Shown piece after piece: positions 1 to 12,594 of a stretch of 64,000 bases of DNA. This DNA comes from Puffinus mauretanicus (taxonomy: Eukaryota; Chordata; Aves; Procellariiformes; Procellariidae), in assembly GCA_023333565.1 (NCBI GenBank), contig JAJKFH010004053.1, forward strand, positions 1,674,001 to 1,738,000. The letters run 5' to 3'. The notes beneath the pieces are model-generated. The model ran no database searches, had not been told where the DNA came from, and saw only the letters and a list, made by a program, of their open reading frames with translations. The stretch's first letter is position 1; each line of letters starts with the position of its first letter. A program made the position numbers and the translations under genes.

Positions 1-1399
1 GTGCTTTGCCCCTGCCCAGTCCCACCCTGGTAGGACCCACTCTCCACACCTCCCGCTGCCCCACGTGTGCTTGGGGGAAGAACTGCTGCCCTGGTCAACA
101 GAAGGTGAAGCAGCCACTGGCTCTGACATGGCCAATTTCCTTCCCTGGCTATGGCTGCCTGTGATCAGAGCAAACCCTTACAGCCCTGGTGGCCCTCAGC
201 CTGCTGGTGGGCTGCCTCAAGCCTGGCATTTGCAGAATTTGCCATAAATTTCTGATCAGACCCCACTGGTTGGCAATAGCGTCTCTCCTCCAGCCACGGC
301 CCTGGGGGGAGGCTGAGCACTCCAGCACCCTCTGTTCTGCAATGCAAAGGCCAATATATGGTAAAAACAAAAAAAATAGTGATTATGGGATCTCTGTGTG
401 TAAAGCAGCCACGTGCTGTCCCCACATGGCATTAGACATTTCCTTTCCCTGGAAACCTCCCTGGTTTCCCCACACTCCCTTATATCTTGGACTTCAAGCC
501 TCACTGATACTCAACAAGGAGTGATGTCCTGCCAGGGAGATGGGGCTGGATGGCTGCCCACCCTCTCGGTCACGGGAACCGTACCACGTGCCGGCAGGAT
601 GGATAGAGGGGAGCTCAGCCCCGGGGTGGGCCGTGCAGCAGCTCAGCGCTCCTGGGCATGGACAGCCCTTGCTCTGTGTGCATGTGGAGCAGGCACAGAC
701 TTGCTGCAGCAGTGGCAGGCTGAGCCCTGCGGGTGCCGGTTCCTGGGTCTGTGGGCTCTGCCATTGCCATGCTGGGGGACCGGAGGGGCCACCTCAGGAT
801 GGCAGGTCTGCAGGGGACAGTGGGGACATGGTGGTGGAGAACTGTGCTAAGTTCCCGCCACAGTATACCTGTTTTCTTTGCCCCCTCTTGGCTGCTTTCT
901 GTTGTGGGGCTGACCACTGCCAAGGAGCTGGGCCCACACCGATAGAGTCTTGGGTAGGGCCAGAACCTCTCAGCACGATGGGCTGTCTTCTTCAAGCATA
1001 GCCCAGGATCAGTGTTGCAATACTATCACAATGAGCGGCGGGAGAGGGAGAAGCTGGGCAGAGCGCGGAAGCAGGGATATTACTTGAAATTCTGACGTTG
1101 TTATTTATTAGTAGTGGACCCAGATCCTGCAGGTGCCGAGACAGCCACCGAAGAGGCACACTCGTCCCGCTCCTGCCTCGTCCTGTTCCACTCCCATGTC
1201 CCAAGGGCATCGCGGGTCCGCAGTGGGATGTCCCCGGGGAGGCGAGTCCATCGGGGGCTGCTGCCTTTCCCTCGGGGATCCCAGGGGAGACAGGGAGGAG
1301 GTTTCAGGTGCCATGAGTGACAAGCATAGCTTGTGGCTTCTGGGCAATGGATGATGAGCTGCTGTGGGGAATGGGGTTGTTTTCTTGATTTGCATCCAT
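1..1399. other. DLGAP1 intron, left part, no feature recognised
   Basis: This stretch precedes the CR1 copy and lies upstream of the first DLGAP1 exon seen here, so it is inferred to be DLGAP1 intron. Base composition is moderate in GC. The open frames are short, overlap on both strands and show no family I recognise. No known DLGAP1 exon sequence was found in it. It may hold old, unrecognisable repeat sequence. Confidence 0.5.
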
Positions 1400-2985
1400 T
1401 TGTTTGGACACTGAAATTGTAAGGGACCAGCTGTATCAGCTGAATGTTCACAAGTCCATGGGGCCTGATGGGATTCATCCCAGCGTACTGAAGGAGCTAG
1501 CGGATGTTGTGGTAGGACCCCTCTTGATCATCTACCAAAGGTCTTGGGAGTCTGGGGAGGTCCCTGCTGGCTGGGAGCTAGCCAGTGTTATTCCACTGGC
1601 ATGGAAGAAGGGCATGAGGGAAGACCCAGGAAACTGGAGCTCTGTTACTCTAACCTCAGTTCCTGGAAAAATTATGGAGAAGATTATACTGCATACTATT
1701 GAAAGGCATTTGAAGAATAATGCAATCATCAGGCACAGTCAACATGGGTTCACAAAGGGAAAGTCCTGTTTAACTAATTTGATACCCTTCAATGATAAGG
1801 TCACCCGCCCAGTGGATGAAGGGAAGCGGTGGATGTCGTTTTTCTACATTTTAGTAAGGCTTGTGATACCGTCCCTCACAGCATCCTTCTGAACAAGTTG
1901 TCCAACTGTGGGATGAGCAGGTTCATGGTGCGCTGGGTGAAGAACTGGCTGGAGGGCAGGGCTCAAAGGGTTGTAGTGAATGGGGCCGCATCTGGCTGGC
2001 AACTGGTCACCAGCCGTGTTCCTCAGGGCTCAATTCTAGGGCCAGTGCTGTTCAAGGTATTTATCAACGATCCGGATGCTGGAGTTGAATGCACCATTAG
2101 CAAGTTTGCTGATGATACCAAACTGGGAGGTGCTGTTGACTCTCTTGAGGGACAAGAGGCCTTGCAGAGGGATCTGGATAGACTGGAGCATTGGGCAATG
2201 ATTAATGGGATGGAATTTAACAAGTCCAAATGCCGGATGCTGCACTTGGGACAGAGTAACGCTGGATAGAAGTATAAATTGGGAGAGGAGTGGCTGGAGA
2301 GCCGCCCTGCAGAAAGGGACCTGGGGCTGCTGGTCGGCCGCAGGCTCAGTACGAGTCAGCAGTGTGCCCTGGCAGCCGAGAGGGCAAACCGCATCCTGGG
2401 CTGCATCAAACACGGCATAACCAGCCGGTCAGAAGAGGTGATCATCCCGCTGTGTTCAGCGTTGGTGCAGCCTCATCTCGAGTATTGTGTGCAGTTCTGG
2501 GCCCCACAATTTAAAAAAGATGCTAAGGTCCTTGAATGCGTCCAGAGGAGAGCAACACAGCTGGTGAAAGGGCTGGAAGCATGTCCTGTGAGCAGTGGCT
2601 GAGGACTCTGGGCTCGTCTAGTTTGGAGAAAAGGAGGCTGAGGGGTGACCTCACTGCTCTCTACAGCTTCCTGAGGAGGGGACACGGAGAGGGAGGTGCT
2701 GAGCTCTTCTCCCTGGTATCCAGTGACAGGACGCATGGGAATGGTTCAAAGCTGTGCCAGGGGAGGTTCAGACTGGACATCAGGAAGCATTTCTTTACCG
2801 AGAGGGTGGTCAAACTCTGGAAGAGGCTTCCTAGAGAGGTGGTCGATGCCCCAAGCCCTGTCAGTGTTTAAGAGGCATTTGGACAATGCCCTTAACAACA
2901 TGCTTTAACTTTTGGGCAGCCCTGAGTTGGTCAGGCAGTTGGACTAGAAGATCGTTGTAGGTCCCTTCCAGCTGAAATATTCTAA
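1400..2985 (+). mobile_element. CR1 LINE, degenerate, reverse transcriptase part to 3' end
   Basis: The translated + strand shows the CR1 non-LTR reverse transcriptase in order: GPDGIHPSVLKEL near 1460, HGFTKGKSCLTNL near 1743, [10 protein letters not shown] near 1845, [13 protein letters not shown] near 2015, and the catalytic FADD motif at 2105-2116. The RT frame shifts between about 1800 and 1890, has a stop at 2267-2269, and shifts again near 2580, so it cannot make an intact enzyme. After 2650 it follows the usual CR1 end: a conserved C-terminal tail, then a short 3' UTR ending near 2985. The 5' half (endonuclease) is missing, which is normal for 5'-truncated CR1 insertions. It sits in sense orientation within a DLGAP1 intron. 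CR1 is a cellular retrotransposon family, not a host gene. Confidence 0.9.
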
Positions 2986-4794
2986 CATTGCCATAAGGGA
3001 TTAGAGTTTCCCTGCTAAGACTCTTGGTGATGAAAAAAGACCATGTGAATGGGAGAAGGGGTAGGGATAGAGCAAAGCACACAAGATTGTGTGGCTTGAA
3101 GATGGCCGAAGATTCTGCCATTAGAAAACATGGTACCGTATCTGCCAATTCCTTCTGCAGTTTGTTTTGTTCTGCTGACAGTGGCTGCAACCTTAGCAGG
3201 GAAGCCCACAACCAAGAAAGAATACAGCCAATAGGTAAAGTGAGACAGGCTGAATTTAATGTAAGTGCCACTGAGGCTCCCCATGCATCAATTGGTTTGA
3301 AACCTAGATCTTTTCTGGGATTTTTTTGGGGGGGTTAGGAAAGAAAGAAGTTCTCTGAGTTGAAATGTAAACCTGTTTTTCAAAAGAAAGCAAAAGAAGA
3401 CTTAGAAACAGAGAGTCAAATGCTAACAAGTGACCCTGTTGTTGCTGTTCAAAACACATCGTGCTGTTGTTCTCCATACTGGTTTATCCAGTCTGAGGTT
3501 TCATGGCTTTCTGCACCTGAGGCCAGATATCTGCTGTAGTTCTCTGAAGCTGTAATTATTACACCTTGTGCCTGCAGGGCACAACTGATTACAAAAGGGC
3601 CAAGCCTGAAAGCAGAGGAAGAAGCAAATCTCTGCTTTTAACGATTACCAGCAATTTATGAAAACTTTTTTTTTTAGGTAGATGTGTGCATGTTTTGTAT
3701 ATGTAGAAACAGTGAAAACTTACCTATTAGCTTCAGCAGCTCGCCTGTGGTACGGAGCTTTAACTGAGAGCAAAACAAAAAAAAGACTCATATGGGACAC
3801 AAATGGCATTTTGTAAGAGTAAAACATCCTGGAAGTGAGTGAGGAAGCTATGTCAGAGACTAAAATTACCATCTATTAGACAGTTTATATAGATGTGCTG
3901 GAGGTAGGCAGATAGTGGGTGCCTTCCTGCATTTCCATTCCATTCAACATACATTTCCTTGGGAGTATTTTTTAAATTTTGAACTGATGCTATATTCTAT
4001 TGCCAAGTTGTTTTTCTTTTGAAGACAGATAGGTTACACAATCCAGTGCCAAGAATCTGTCGAGCAAGCCTGTAGCATACTATTATATAGATAAAATAAA
4101 GGCAAAAAAAGTAGGTCATTCTGGTTTATATGTTGAGCAGAGTCTGGTTTTGGTGGTACTAGCTCATATTGAACCCAGTAAGACCACACTCCTGAAAGCT
4201 TTGAAATGTAGTGCCTCCAGCAATACATCCTTTTGGCAAGTAGACCTTGATGTTTTCACATTTGGGATTTGGTGTACACTGAAAAGCCAGGGTGTTAACT
4301 GAAAATACAAATGGTCATCTAAAATAGAAGGATAGCAGAGTCTAGGGCACCGGGGAAAGTAGAAGGGAGCTGTGATGTGGAGGTAGGGGCATGGAGAGGA
4401 ATGAGGCTGGATTAAGGGATTTGCTTTTCTCTCCAGTACCCTGGAAGGTGTGGAAGAGTACACTGTGTACTAATGCCTTGGCTCTCAGTGAACCCTGACT
4501 AAATGACTGAAAAGAAATCCTGTATGAGCATGTGCCTGTGTGGGTACACGTCTGTGTGCATGTGTCTGTGTCTGTGTGTGTGTATGCATGCACGCACTTC
4601 AGTGCAGATAAGGGATTTGTCAGGTTGGTGGCCAAATTAAAGCATTTTTTAAAAAACCAGCACAGGCTGGACCAAAAGATTTTCATTGTAATGTCAGCCT
4701 AAAGCTAAAGTCTTTCCAACCACTAATACCAGTCTAACAGCTTTTCTCTGCCAGGGGCCAGTAGCAGATACTTAGGAAAAGTATAAAGGGTGTG
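2986..4794. other. DLGAP1 intron, no gene; TG-rich patch near the end
   Basis: No exon or known repeat is recognised. Several polyA-like and T-rich runs occur, and 4530-4590 is an interrupted TG/CG-type alternating purine-pyrimidine patch. Open frames here are short and lack similarity to anything I know. Confidence 0.5.
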
Positions 4795-4797
4795 TAT

Positions 4798-4843
4798 AAA
4801 ATCATAGAATCATAGAATCATAGAAGCATAGAATCATAAAGCA
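4798..4843 (-). repeat. Octamer repeat from a CR1 tail
   Basis: Imperfect tandem copies of CATAGAAT, the reverse complement of the ATTCTATG octamer that ends bird CR1 elements. It is either the tail of the antisense CR1 fragment that follows or a very short, separately inserted CR1 end. Confidence 0.8.
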
Positions 4844-4849
4844 CTACTT

Positions 4850-5290
4850 CTCCCAGTAGACTTTCCAAATTTAGCAGTCTGTTGTTCAGGGACTTCCTAA
4901 ACCAGATACGACATCTGTGTAATAGCTCTTCCTGGATCTATCTCCTGTGAATTTGATCAGGTTCTCTTTGAACCTATTTTTACCTTTGGTTTTCCCAGGA
5001 TCCTGTGGCAATTTAATTACACATTGTGTGAAGTGGTGCTTCCTTTCGCTAGATTTAAATCTTTAGACCTCTGAGCCTTGCAACTGGCTGCCTTCCTCCC
5101 CACAGTTCTTGCACTCTGAGAAATGGTGAAACATCACCCAGTCGGGATTTCATACGGCTCTCATGTCCCTCCTCAGCCATCTGTTTTCTAAACCAAGAAA
5201 TCTCTTTCCTCCTATGGAAGCCATACCATATCTCCAATGATCCTTGTCCTCCCTTTTGAACTTTTTCTGCTGTATCAGTCTGTAGCAAAA
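4850..5290 (-). mobile_element. Old antisense CR1-type LINE fragment
   Basis: Read on the - strand, this resembles the 3' part of ancient amniote CR1 elements known from turtles, crocodiles and birds. Recognisable landmarks are the stretch around 4999-5040 (CCTGTGGCAATTTAATTAC, then TGTGTGAAGTGGTGCTTCCTT) and the stretch around 5160-5225 (CTCATGTCCCTCCTCAGCC, then CCTCCTATGGAAGCC). The match is by memory of the family pattern and is diverged. No open frame survives. It lies in a DLGAP1 intron. Confidence 0.6.
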
Positions 5291-5299
5291 TGCTTTGTT

Positions 5300-6640
5300 C
5301 TGCTTGTCAAAGGATAAGTACTACCAAGCTGAAGCGTTCTGCTCGCTCCATAGTTTTCAGTTTGCTGGTGCATATCGTGCAAAAATACAAGTGGCATAAC
5401 CGTGACTTTTGCATCATTTAACAACACCTGTTTCAAAAGAACTGCAAGCGCCAGCGCTACGTTAAAGTGTTTGTATTCTAGGCTGTTATAAAAAAACACA
5501 CACACAATCTATTATTAAAGTTTTCCAGGGATTGGTGTGTCTGGGAAGCTACTTGTAGCTTTCTTCTGCAGCGGAATTGGCATCTTTTCTTAATTGAAGA
5601 GCCCTTCTCAACTTTTCTCAGTTTTGCTTTGCTCTACTCCTCTCAAAGCCTCAGATCAACAGCCACTAATTTCCTCTATCAGCAGGACCTGAGGCTGCTG
5701 CACTCCTCCTGAGGTATCTGGATGCATCAGGTATATAGGACATCAAATTCTCTCTCGGCATCCTTCCATCTACTCTCTTCCCAACTGCAGACTACATACA
5801 CTTGATGAAGTTTTGCTGTCAGCTGCACTTGTCTAAAGGGCTATTGCTTTTCAGGGGAAGGTGGAATATCAATGAAAGGGAGTGAAATGGTGCCCAGCAT
5901 CCAGCTTCGCTGTCTCCTCAGCATTTTCATTGCTGCTTGAGCTTAAACTAAAAATAGAACTGGTAAGGGCAAAATAGCCAAAATATTACAGGGAAACGGG
6001 TCCTAACACTGGTTTCAAGAGTAAATGTGAGATTGTAAACAAATTCGAAGCGAAGTACCAGCTGCATGAGCGCGCAGGCATCCTGGATTAGTAAGAAGAA
6101 GGAGTGGGAATCTGTCCCTATTCAGTTCAAAACTATGTTCATTCTGGAGCCTAAAAGTTACTAATTTAAGTAACATCTATGTTAATTACTTTATGATTCT
6201 ACCTTCTTTATCTCCTTTCATCATGTGGCAAGACAGATGTCTGCCTCTCTTGTATTTTTCCTGTGTTCCTCGGTGCATCAGTTTCTAGAGTTACCCCGAC
6301 TCTCGGTAATTATTTACCTGCAGATTTTCCACTCACTCCCTCCACAATTTACTGCTTGTCGTATCTGCTCTCACTACCACCCCCTGCAACTGCATTAGGT
6401 GTCTCTTACTCCTTACACTTACCTCTGCTCCTTCTCTATCAGCTTCTTCACCTCAGATGCCTTGGACTGCCAAATTTGGAGTGCTGTTTACTTAAAGAAA
6501 AAACACCCAAACCCAAAGCCCCAAACCTTCTCTCTCCCCTGCTTTTGCCTTTACCCTCAGGGTTTACTCTCTGCCCTCCGAGGCTCCAACATAGGGAAAC
6601 TATGCAAGGTGAAAGGAAGCTACCTAAGGGTAGCAGCCAT
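5300..6640. other. DLGAP1 intron, no feature recognised
   Basis: Non-coding sequence between CR1 fragments. Pyrimidine-rich around 6260-6580. Short open frames on both strands show no known family. Confidence 0.5.
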
Positions 6641-6644
6641 CACG

Positions 6645-6998
6645 ATGAGGAGGGGACGTGGAGAGGGAGGTGCTGAGCTCTTCTCCCTGGTATCCAGTGA
6701 CAGGATGCGTGGGAATGGTTCAAAGCTGCACCAGGGGATGTTCAGACTGGACATTAGGAAGCATTTCTTTACCGAGAGGGTGGTCAAACCCTGGAACAGG
6801 CTTCCTAGAGAGGTGGTCGATGCCCTAAGCCTGTCAGTGTTTAAGAGGCATTTGGACAATGCCCTTAACGACATGCTTTAACTTTTGGGCAGCCCTGAGT
6901 TGGTCAGGCAGTTGGACTAGAAGATCGTTGTAGGTCTCTCGCAGCTGAAATGTTCTGTTCTATTCTGTCCTGTTCTATTCTATTCTATTCTATAGACA
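6645..6998 (+). mobile_element. CR1 LINE 3' fragment with TTCTA-type tail
   Basis: From about 6651 to 6957 this copy aligns by eye to 2676-2980 of the larger CR1 copy with roughly sixteen differences, so both belong to one subfamily. It carries only the last part of the RT frame, the 3' UTR and an extended tail of TTCTA-type repeats (6955-6993). It is a strongly 5'-truncated insertion in sense orientation in a DLGAP1 intron. Confidence 0.9.
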
Positions 6999-6999
6999 G

Positions 7000-7723
7000 C
7001 GACTGAGAATGCTAGTTTTGGTGAAAAAGAGAAGACCATTTTGAAACTGAGGGTTGGCTGTGAAAACCAAGCTGTCTTAACAGTGGGAATGGGTGCTAAA
7101 ATTGTGAGAGATGGCAGTGGTATTTGCAGAAGCAGTAAACTAGCAGGTACATAATTATGAAGAGTAATTCTGAAGAAGCAATACAAAATACTTACCTGGG
7201 TTAAAAATACTTTTCTTCTTTATAAATGGAATGTATAACATTACGTAGCTAGTGGACTCTTTGGTATTACTATCTTATCAGTCTCATGTGTATGATTTTT
7301 AAATGTGGCTTGTGAGTTTGAGTGTGCAACTTCAAAGGGGTGTGAGTTTTAAAAGTTGAAAGGTAAGACAGTTCTTAAAAGTGGGCCCCTTTAACTTTTC
7401 ATTAATTGGTAACCTAAAATCCTGAGCTACTGACACCATTAGCTGTCTCTTGGGCTAGCCTCTGGCTTTGTTAAACCACACAACAATTAGGGGTATTTGC
7501 CTATATAAACAGTGAGGTTGCATGGAAAAAAGAGAGATGTTTGTTTGTTGGCTTGCAATGAGAAAAGAAGTTTATGCTGATCATTTCAAGAAAAAACACC
7601 TGAGTGTGGCCTGAGAGCCATTCTTAGGAGGAGTGGCAGAATCTTAATAAGTCCTTTCTTACCAAGTTATCTAGAAAAAGCTTTCTAAACATTTTATGTT
7701 TGTGCTCTCCAAAGCTTTCGCAG
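7000..7723. other. DLGAP1 intron, 3' end before the exon at 7724
   Basis: Intron sequence running up to the acceptor AG at 7722-7723. The upstream side of the acceptor is pyrimidine-rich only in part. No other element is seen. Confidence 0.6.
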
Positions 7724-8133
7724 GTTTACACGATCTAATAGTGTAACAACAGCCGTGCAAGCAGACCTGGATTTCCATGAGAACTTTGAAATAATCGACC
7801 CTGAAGAGGACAATACGTGTTCTGGACAAATATCAAGACAATTTTCCCGAGATGCAAGCACCTCTACTGTTAGCATACAAGGGTCAGGAAACCATTATCA
7901 TGCATGTGCAGTGGATGATGACTTTGATACAGATTTTGATCCATCAATTTTACCTCCTCCTGACCCCTGGATTGACTCTATCACTGAAGATCCTCTGGAA
8001 GCTGTTCAAAGGTCAGTGTGCCCACGAGATGGCCACTGGTTTCTGAAGCTACTTCAGGCAGAGAGAGATCGTATGGAGGGCTGGTGCCAACAGATGGAGA
8101 GAGAAGAACGGGAAAACAACTTACCTGAGGACA
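7724..8133 (+). CDS. DLGAP1: DLGAP1 exon (start of the GH1 region)
   Basis: DLGAP1 (GKAP/SAPAP1) is a scaffold of excitatory synapses. Its N-terminal repeats bind the guanylate kinase-like domain of PSD-95 and its C-terminus binds Shank. This exon reads RFTRSNSVTTAVQADLDF at its start, then a DASTSTVSIQGSGNHYHAC stretch, an acidic run, LPPPDPWIDSITED, and DGHWFLKLLQAERDRMEGW, all typical of the family. The 410-nt exon begins after the acceptor CGCAG (AG at 7722-7723) with one nucleotide completing a codon. It ends one nucleotide into an Ile codon before the donor GTAAGT at 8134. The conserved WFLKLL/MEGW part starts the GH1 domain of SAPAP proteins. Paralogues DLGAP2-4 have related exons, but the closest pattern from memory is DLGAP1, and the neighbouring TGIF1 supports this. 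Confidence 0.95.
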
Positions 8134-9798
8134 GTAAGTAACTGCGTACAATAATATTGCAACTACAAAAAAGTATCTAATATAGGTCAAATTTACTCCA
8201 GTGAATTCTGTATCGTGCCCTTTCTTATTTAGCTAATGAAGCTATGGTTGTGATTCTCAAAAGGACTGTGTGTATCTATATAATAATCCTTATTAAAGTT
8301 GACAGGGAATGCAAATGCTCGGCACTTCTGAAACTCCAGAGGTATTAGCTTTTGGGATTGCACAGTTCAACGGATAATTAGGAGATCATGGTTAGGGACC
8401 TTGTAGTACTAATGTTTCTTAACTCTTCCATTTGAATCACTTTTCGTAACTTTAGAATATAATTGAACAGATTCTAGTTCCTTTTCATTAAAGTCATATT
8501 TTAGCTGCCTTTTTAGATGGTGATTGGCACAGAGTCTACAGATGCTTCTCAACTGAAAGAGATTTCAGTTGTGCTTCCAAGTTGTTCTCCCTCTCTTCCC
8601 CTCTCCAGTCTCCCCTCATCTCCCTTGCAGTTCTCATTCCTCTTTTATCTTCCCGGTAAGACAAGCTCTCCATATTCCGTGATAAAAAACACACACATGC
8701 AAACTACCTCAGTTTTCACCGCTGCCAGAAGTATTACCCCACCTGTAAGGTAATGGGAATGTCTAGGAAGCCTTCATTAGTAAGAAGGGTTGGGTAGCTC
8801 ACAACTTATTAATTCACTCTAATTAGGGAAGAAGAGCTGAACATGTGGATCCCTGTCCAGAATTTTTTCTCCCGGTAAAAATGGAAGTTTTTTCAATTTA
8901 CTTCCATTACAAGGAGCACTACTGTTGATAGCTGTCAGCTTTTGGACATAGGTAAACCTGTGAGCTTAGGGGCATGCTCCTTGTGAATGAAGCTTTTTCA
9001 AATTCTAGCAGGGAGCTTCTAGAAAACATGAGGAGCAGCTGCATATCGAGAGTACAATATTGTATAATTTAGGCACACTTAAGCATATTTTCCTGGATAT
9101 AGCAAATAACACTTTTCCGACCCCCAGTTAGCTCCTACCAAAGCAAGGAGAACTACTTCAGCTCCAGAATTGCTTCTTCCAAATTCCTAACCCTTCCTCT
9201 CAAGAAAGGAGGCGCTAGCATTCTTTTGAGATGTGAGGGCTTTGATTTATGGAAGGAAAGGAATTAACACTGGTAAGGAATATATTTTTTTGAATTCTTA
9301 GAAATGCATAAGCTGTTTCTGCTGGAACTTTCCATTCAGCCCAATGAAAGAATTAACCATAGAGAAGTTTGATCTAGATAGTTGAAGTTAGACACTATTG
9401 TAAGCAACTGGAAATTGACTTCTAACAGAAAGTAGGAGACAACCTTAACATTAAGGTATGTTAAGGTTTTCTATTTCTACAAATTTTCTGTTACATAATA
9501 GGCTAACCATCTCTTCTGAGGGAAAAATACAGAAGGATTAGGCTTCAAAGCAGATCCAGATTCCCCAAGTTTTAGAGTATTTGAACCTCGTTTTTTATTT
9601 ACATCATCGATACATTCAAAAATCTCTTTGAATGTATCAGAATACAAAGGTTTTCTGTTGTTCGTATGCAAGAAATAAACTCCATGAACTAAGAGATTTT
9701 GGATTGAAAAAGAAGTGTGAGCACATAACAAACAGGAAATACACAACATTTGTAAGTCCAAGCCACAAAACCCACTTGCTTTCTCTTTGCCACAACAA
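8134..9798. other. DLGAP1 intron, first part
   Basis: Start of the 9.3-kb intron (8134-17467). No exon or known repeat is recognised up to the CR1 copy at 9799, apart from the perfect small hairpin at 9609-9638 described in the findings. Confidence 0.55.
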
Positions 9799-10035
9799 CT
9801 TAGATTGGACATAAGGAAGACATTTTTTACAGTGACGGTGGTGAGACCCTGGAACAGGTTGCCCAGGGAGGTTGTAGATGCCCCATCCCTGGAAGTGTTC
9901 AAGGCCAGGTTGAACGGGGCTTTGAGCAAGCTGATCTAGTAGAAGATGTCCCTATTCATGGCAGGGGGGTTGGACTAGATGACCTTTAAAGGTCCCTTCC
10001 AACCCAAACAATTCTGTGATTCTATGATTCTATGA
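9799..10035 (+). mobile_element. CR1 LINE 3' fragment with ATTCTATG tail
   Basis: Shows the standard bird CR1 end: GGACATAAGGAAGACATTTT, TGGAACAGGTTGCCCAGGGA, the GTTGGACTAGATGACCTTTA and GGTCCCTTCCAACCCAAAC segments, then the octamer tail ATTCTGTGATTCTATGATTC. It differs from the subfamily at 2.7 and 6.7 kb. It is 5'-truncated with no coding capacity, in sense orientation in a DLGAP1 intron. Confidence 0.95.
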
Positions 10036-12594
10036 ACTGGTAATAATGGAAAAAACTACAAATATTTCATTTGTGCACCAAAGTAGTTATTCACCTTGGG
10101 AAAAGAACATGAAGTGAATTTTACAAGGCTGATACATGCGGAATTTATATATCCACGTACAGAATTTTCTCTTAGTGTCTTGGTATGTTTGATATATTAT
10201 AGTTGTAAAGGGCTCTTCTTTGAGCAATCGGTGGGAGAAGTCAGTTATGGGGAAGATAAAGGAGTAGTTAGGCTGGCTATTCCCAATGCCTCCTTACAGA
10301 GCACATGGCATGTCTCCTGCAGATTATTCCTTCTCTTCATTTTCCTGACTGGCACTTGTTATGATCGCAGGAAATGGGAGGAGGAAAGGGGTCACCTGGG
10401 TTTTGTGGTCACTGGTGATGTACTGATTTCGGTGTGACGCCATCGGCCGCTCCGGCACGTGGCAGCTGCCTCCTGCGGAGGCTGCGCGGGGCTTTCCACT
10501 GCAGCTCAGCACGCCCCGCTCTACCTGGTGCCAAGGAAAAGCATATGGTTGGGGCCACGCTGTCCGCCCAGCAGTGCCAGAAACAAAAGCCTGGCTGCCA
10601 CAAACCCTGCCCCGAAATATGTCTTTTTCATACATCTATAAACTTTGAAGAGAGGGAGGAAAGGAGCAGAAGAGGTGTGTTTGCTTTGGTTTTCCTAATG
10701 AAATATAACCAGAGCAGGGAACGTATCCTTTGTTTTCAACCTGCCATCCCCAGCGTGTGTTTGGCCAGATAACAAAATAGCGAGAACGTGTGATGAGCGA
10801 GGTTTTCTCGATGCCATGGCAGCTGACAGAGGGCTCGTCCCCCCGGCGCTCCGCGTAAAACGATCCGCGCTTCCTCCAGACAATGCGGCCCTTGTGCGAA
10901 ACAGCTGTCTCGGGGAGACGGCTCGCTGCTGTTTGACAGTAGCCTGTATGTTACATAGATACGTTGGGTATTATCTAGCTGGGAATGAATCTACCAGATG
11001 GGATTGAATGTTTCTAGCTGGGAAATGGAGTCTGCTGCTGTGTATAAAAACAAGCTGTGGTTCAGTGGCTGCACGATGAAATGCCAATATAGAGAGAAAT
11101 GTGGCTCCCCTTCCGCCATGAATTATTTATTGTATAGTATATTCTGGTTTTATCTGAAATCATTTTCTGATAAAGCCGCAGCATGTGTAACAGGCAGATG
11201 AATACCACTCACACTTTAAGCTAGGATACTTGATACGGTTTCCGTGTAGCTTGCTGTTACAGGGAGGTTCGCTACAAACTCTAAGGCTCTCATAAAAAAA
11301 AAAAGATGTTAGAGATATGAGGCTAAACACCCTGTGAGAATTGATTGATGCTTTGGATCAGGCCTCAAGTGGAATCAATTGTTTACCTTTTTTTTTTTTG
11401 GTTTTTCTCCTCAACCCTCTGCTCTCTCCTCCTACCTCTCCCCTGCAAAATTTCATATAGTCCGAGCCTCGACGCTGATGTTGGTGACTTTTGGCTCAGG
11501 CCTCTGGAGTAACCATTTACACACTAGAATTAGCAGCAACGGGCCTGGCTCCCCGTGCAGCGCTGTTAGCAAGCAGCCTCTCGCCTCTTTTTTTCACAGC
11601 AGCGGTGGGCACAGGAACATACACCTACCGCCTCGGCCTGGCTTTTGCTGGATTTTTTGCTGTTGTTTTTATTTCACACGGGGCATTAACCTTGCTGGAA
11701 GAACGGGAGGGCTTCATTTTGCCCCCCTTCAGAAATGTTTCTCTTTCACGCGGGGTTGTAATGTGGCTTCGATGTGAAGATAACCATTGGAAGCAAACAG
11801 TGGGCCTGATTCACCACAAGTGAGGTGTAATGTGGGTTTAGTGGCGAGACAAGTCAGGCCAATCAAGTAAAAACTAAAATAGAAAACCAAGGCTCTGACA
11901 AGACATGTCATTACAACTGTCTTGTGTGTATATTATACTCCTCTGGGCTAGTCTGCAAACAAAGGTTGACCTCAAATCTGCAGTAACCTCACTGCTTAGG
12001 ACCAGAGTCTCTGCAAATTCAGCCAGTTCTGGCAAATTATGCAACGTTTGCACACTTTCTGCTCTTTTCTTTTGTTTTGATTGTTTCAAAGGAAAACTTA
12101 GAAGAGTGAAGGCTAGACACAAGAGAAGAAAGTTAAGGAAAAGATATTCTTTTTGCAATAGTTGTGCATGGCAAAAGAAAAGGAGACCCTTGAGTTCACT
12201 GTCAGTCACAAGCAAGGAAAACCATTTTCCAGTCCTCTGCAGGGCTTCCCCAAGCCGTCCTGGTCCCTGCCGCTCGGAGGTGCGTGGCGGCCTTGCCCCG
12301 CAGTGGGCTGATGCAGCCTTGCAGAGGGACGGTCACCAGCCTGACGTGTGGCCGAGTCCTGCTGGAGTCCCCCGGCTACGTGCCTCTGGCCGCCTGCCCG
12401 ACTCGTCCTTTTCTTCCTCTGGTTTTCTTTTCTCCCCAGAAGGGACTTCTCCGGTTGCGAAGGTTTCTCCAAGGAAAGGCAGCTCCGGGCTGGAAGCCCT
12501 GCCAGTGTCCAAAGACTAGCAAGGAAAAAAGAGAAATCTGCAAGCAAGGAAACAATATAGTTAGGGAAAAAACATGAAGTGTGCTAATAAAAGC

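Noticed and set aside
1404..2871. A host reverse transcriptase gene
   Set aside because: The frame is broken by at least two frameshifts and one stop and is followed by a CR1 3' end. It is a dead LINE copy.
4530..4600. A possible functional Z-DNA element
   Set aside because: The TG/CG alternation is imperfect and of a kind common in introns; nothing ties it to a promoter.
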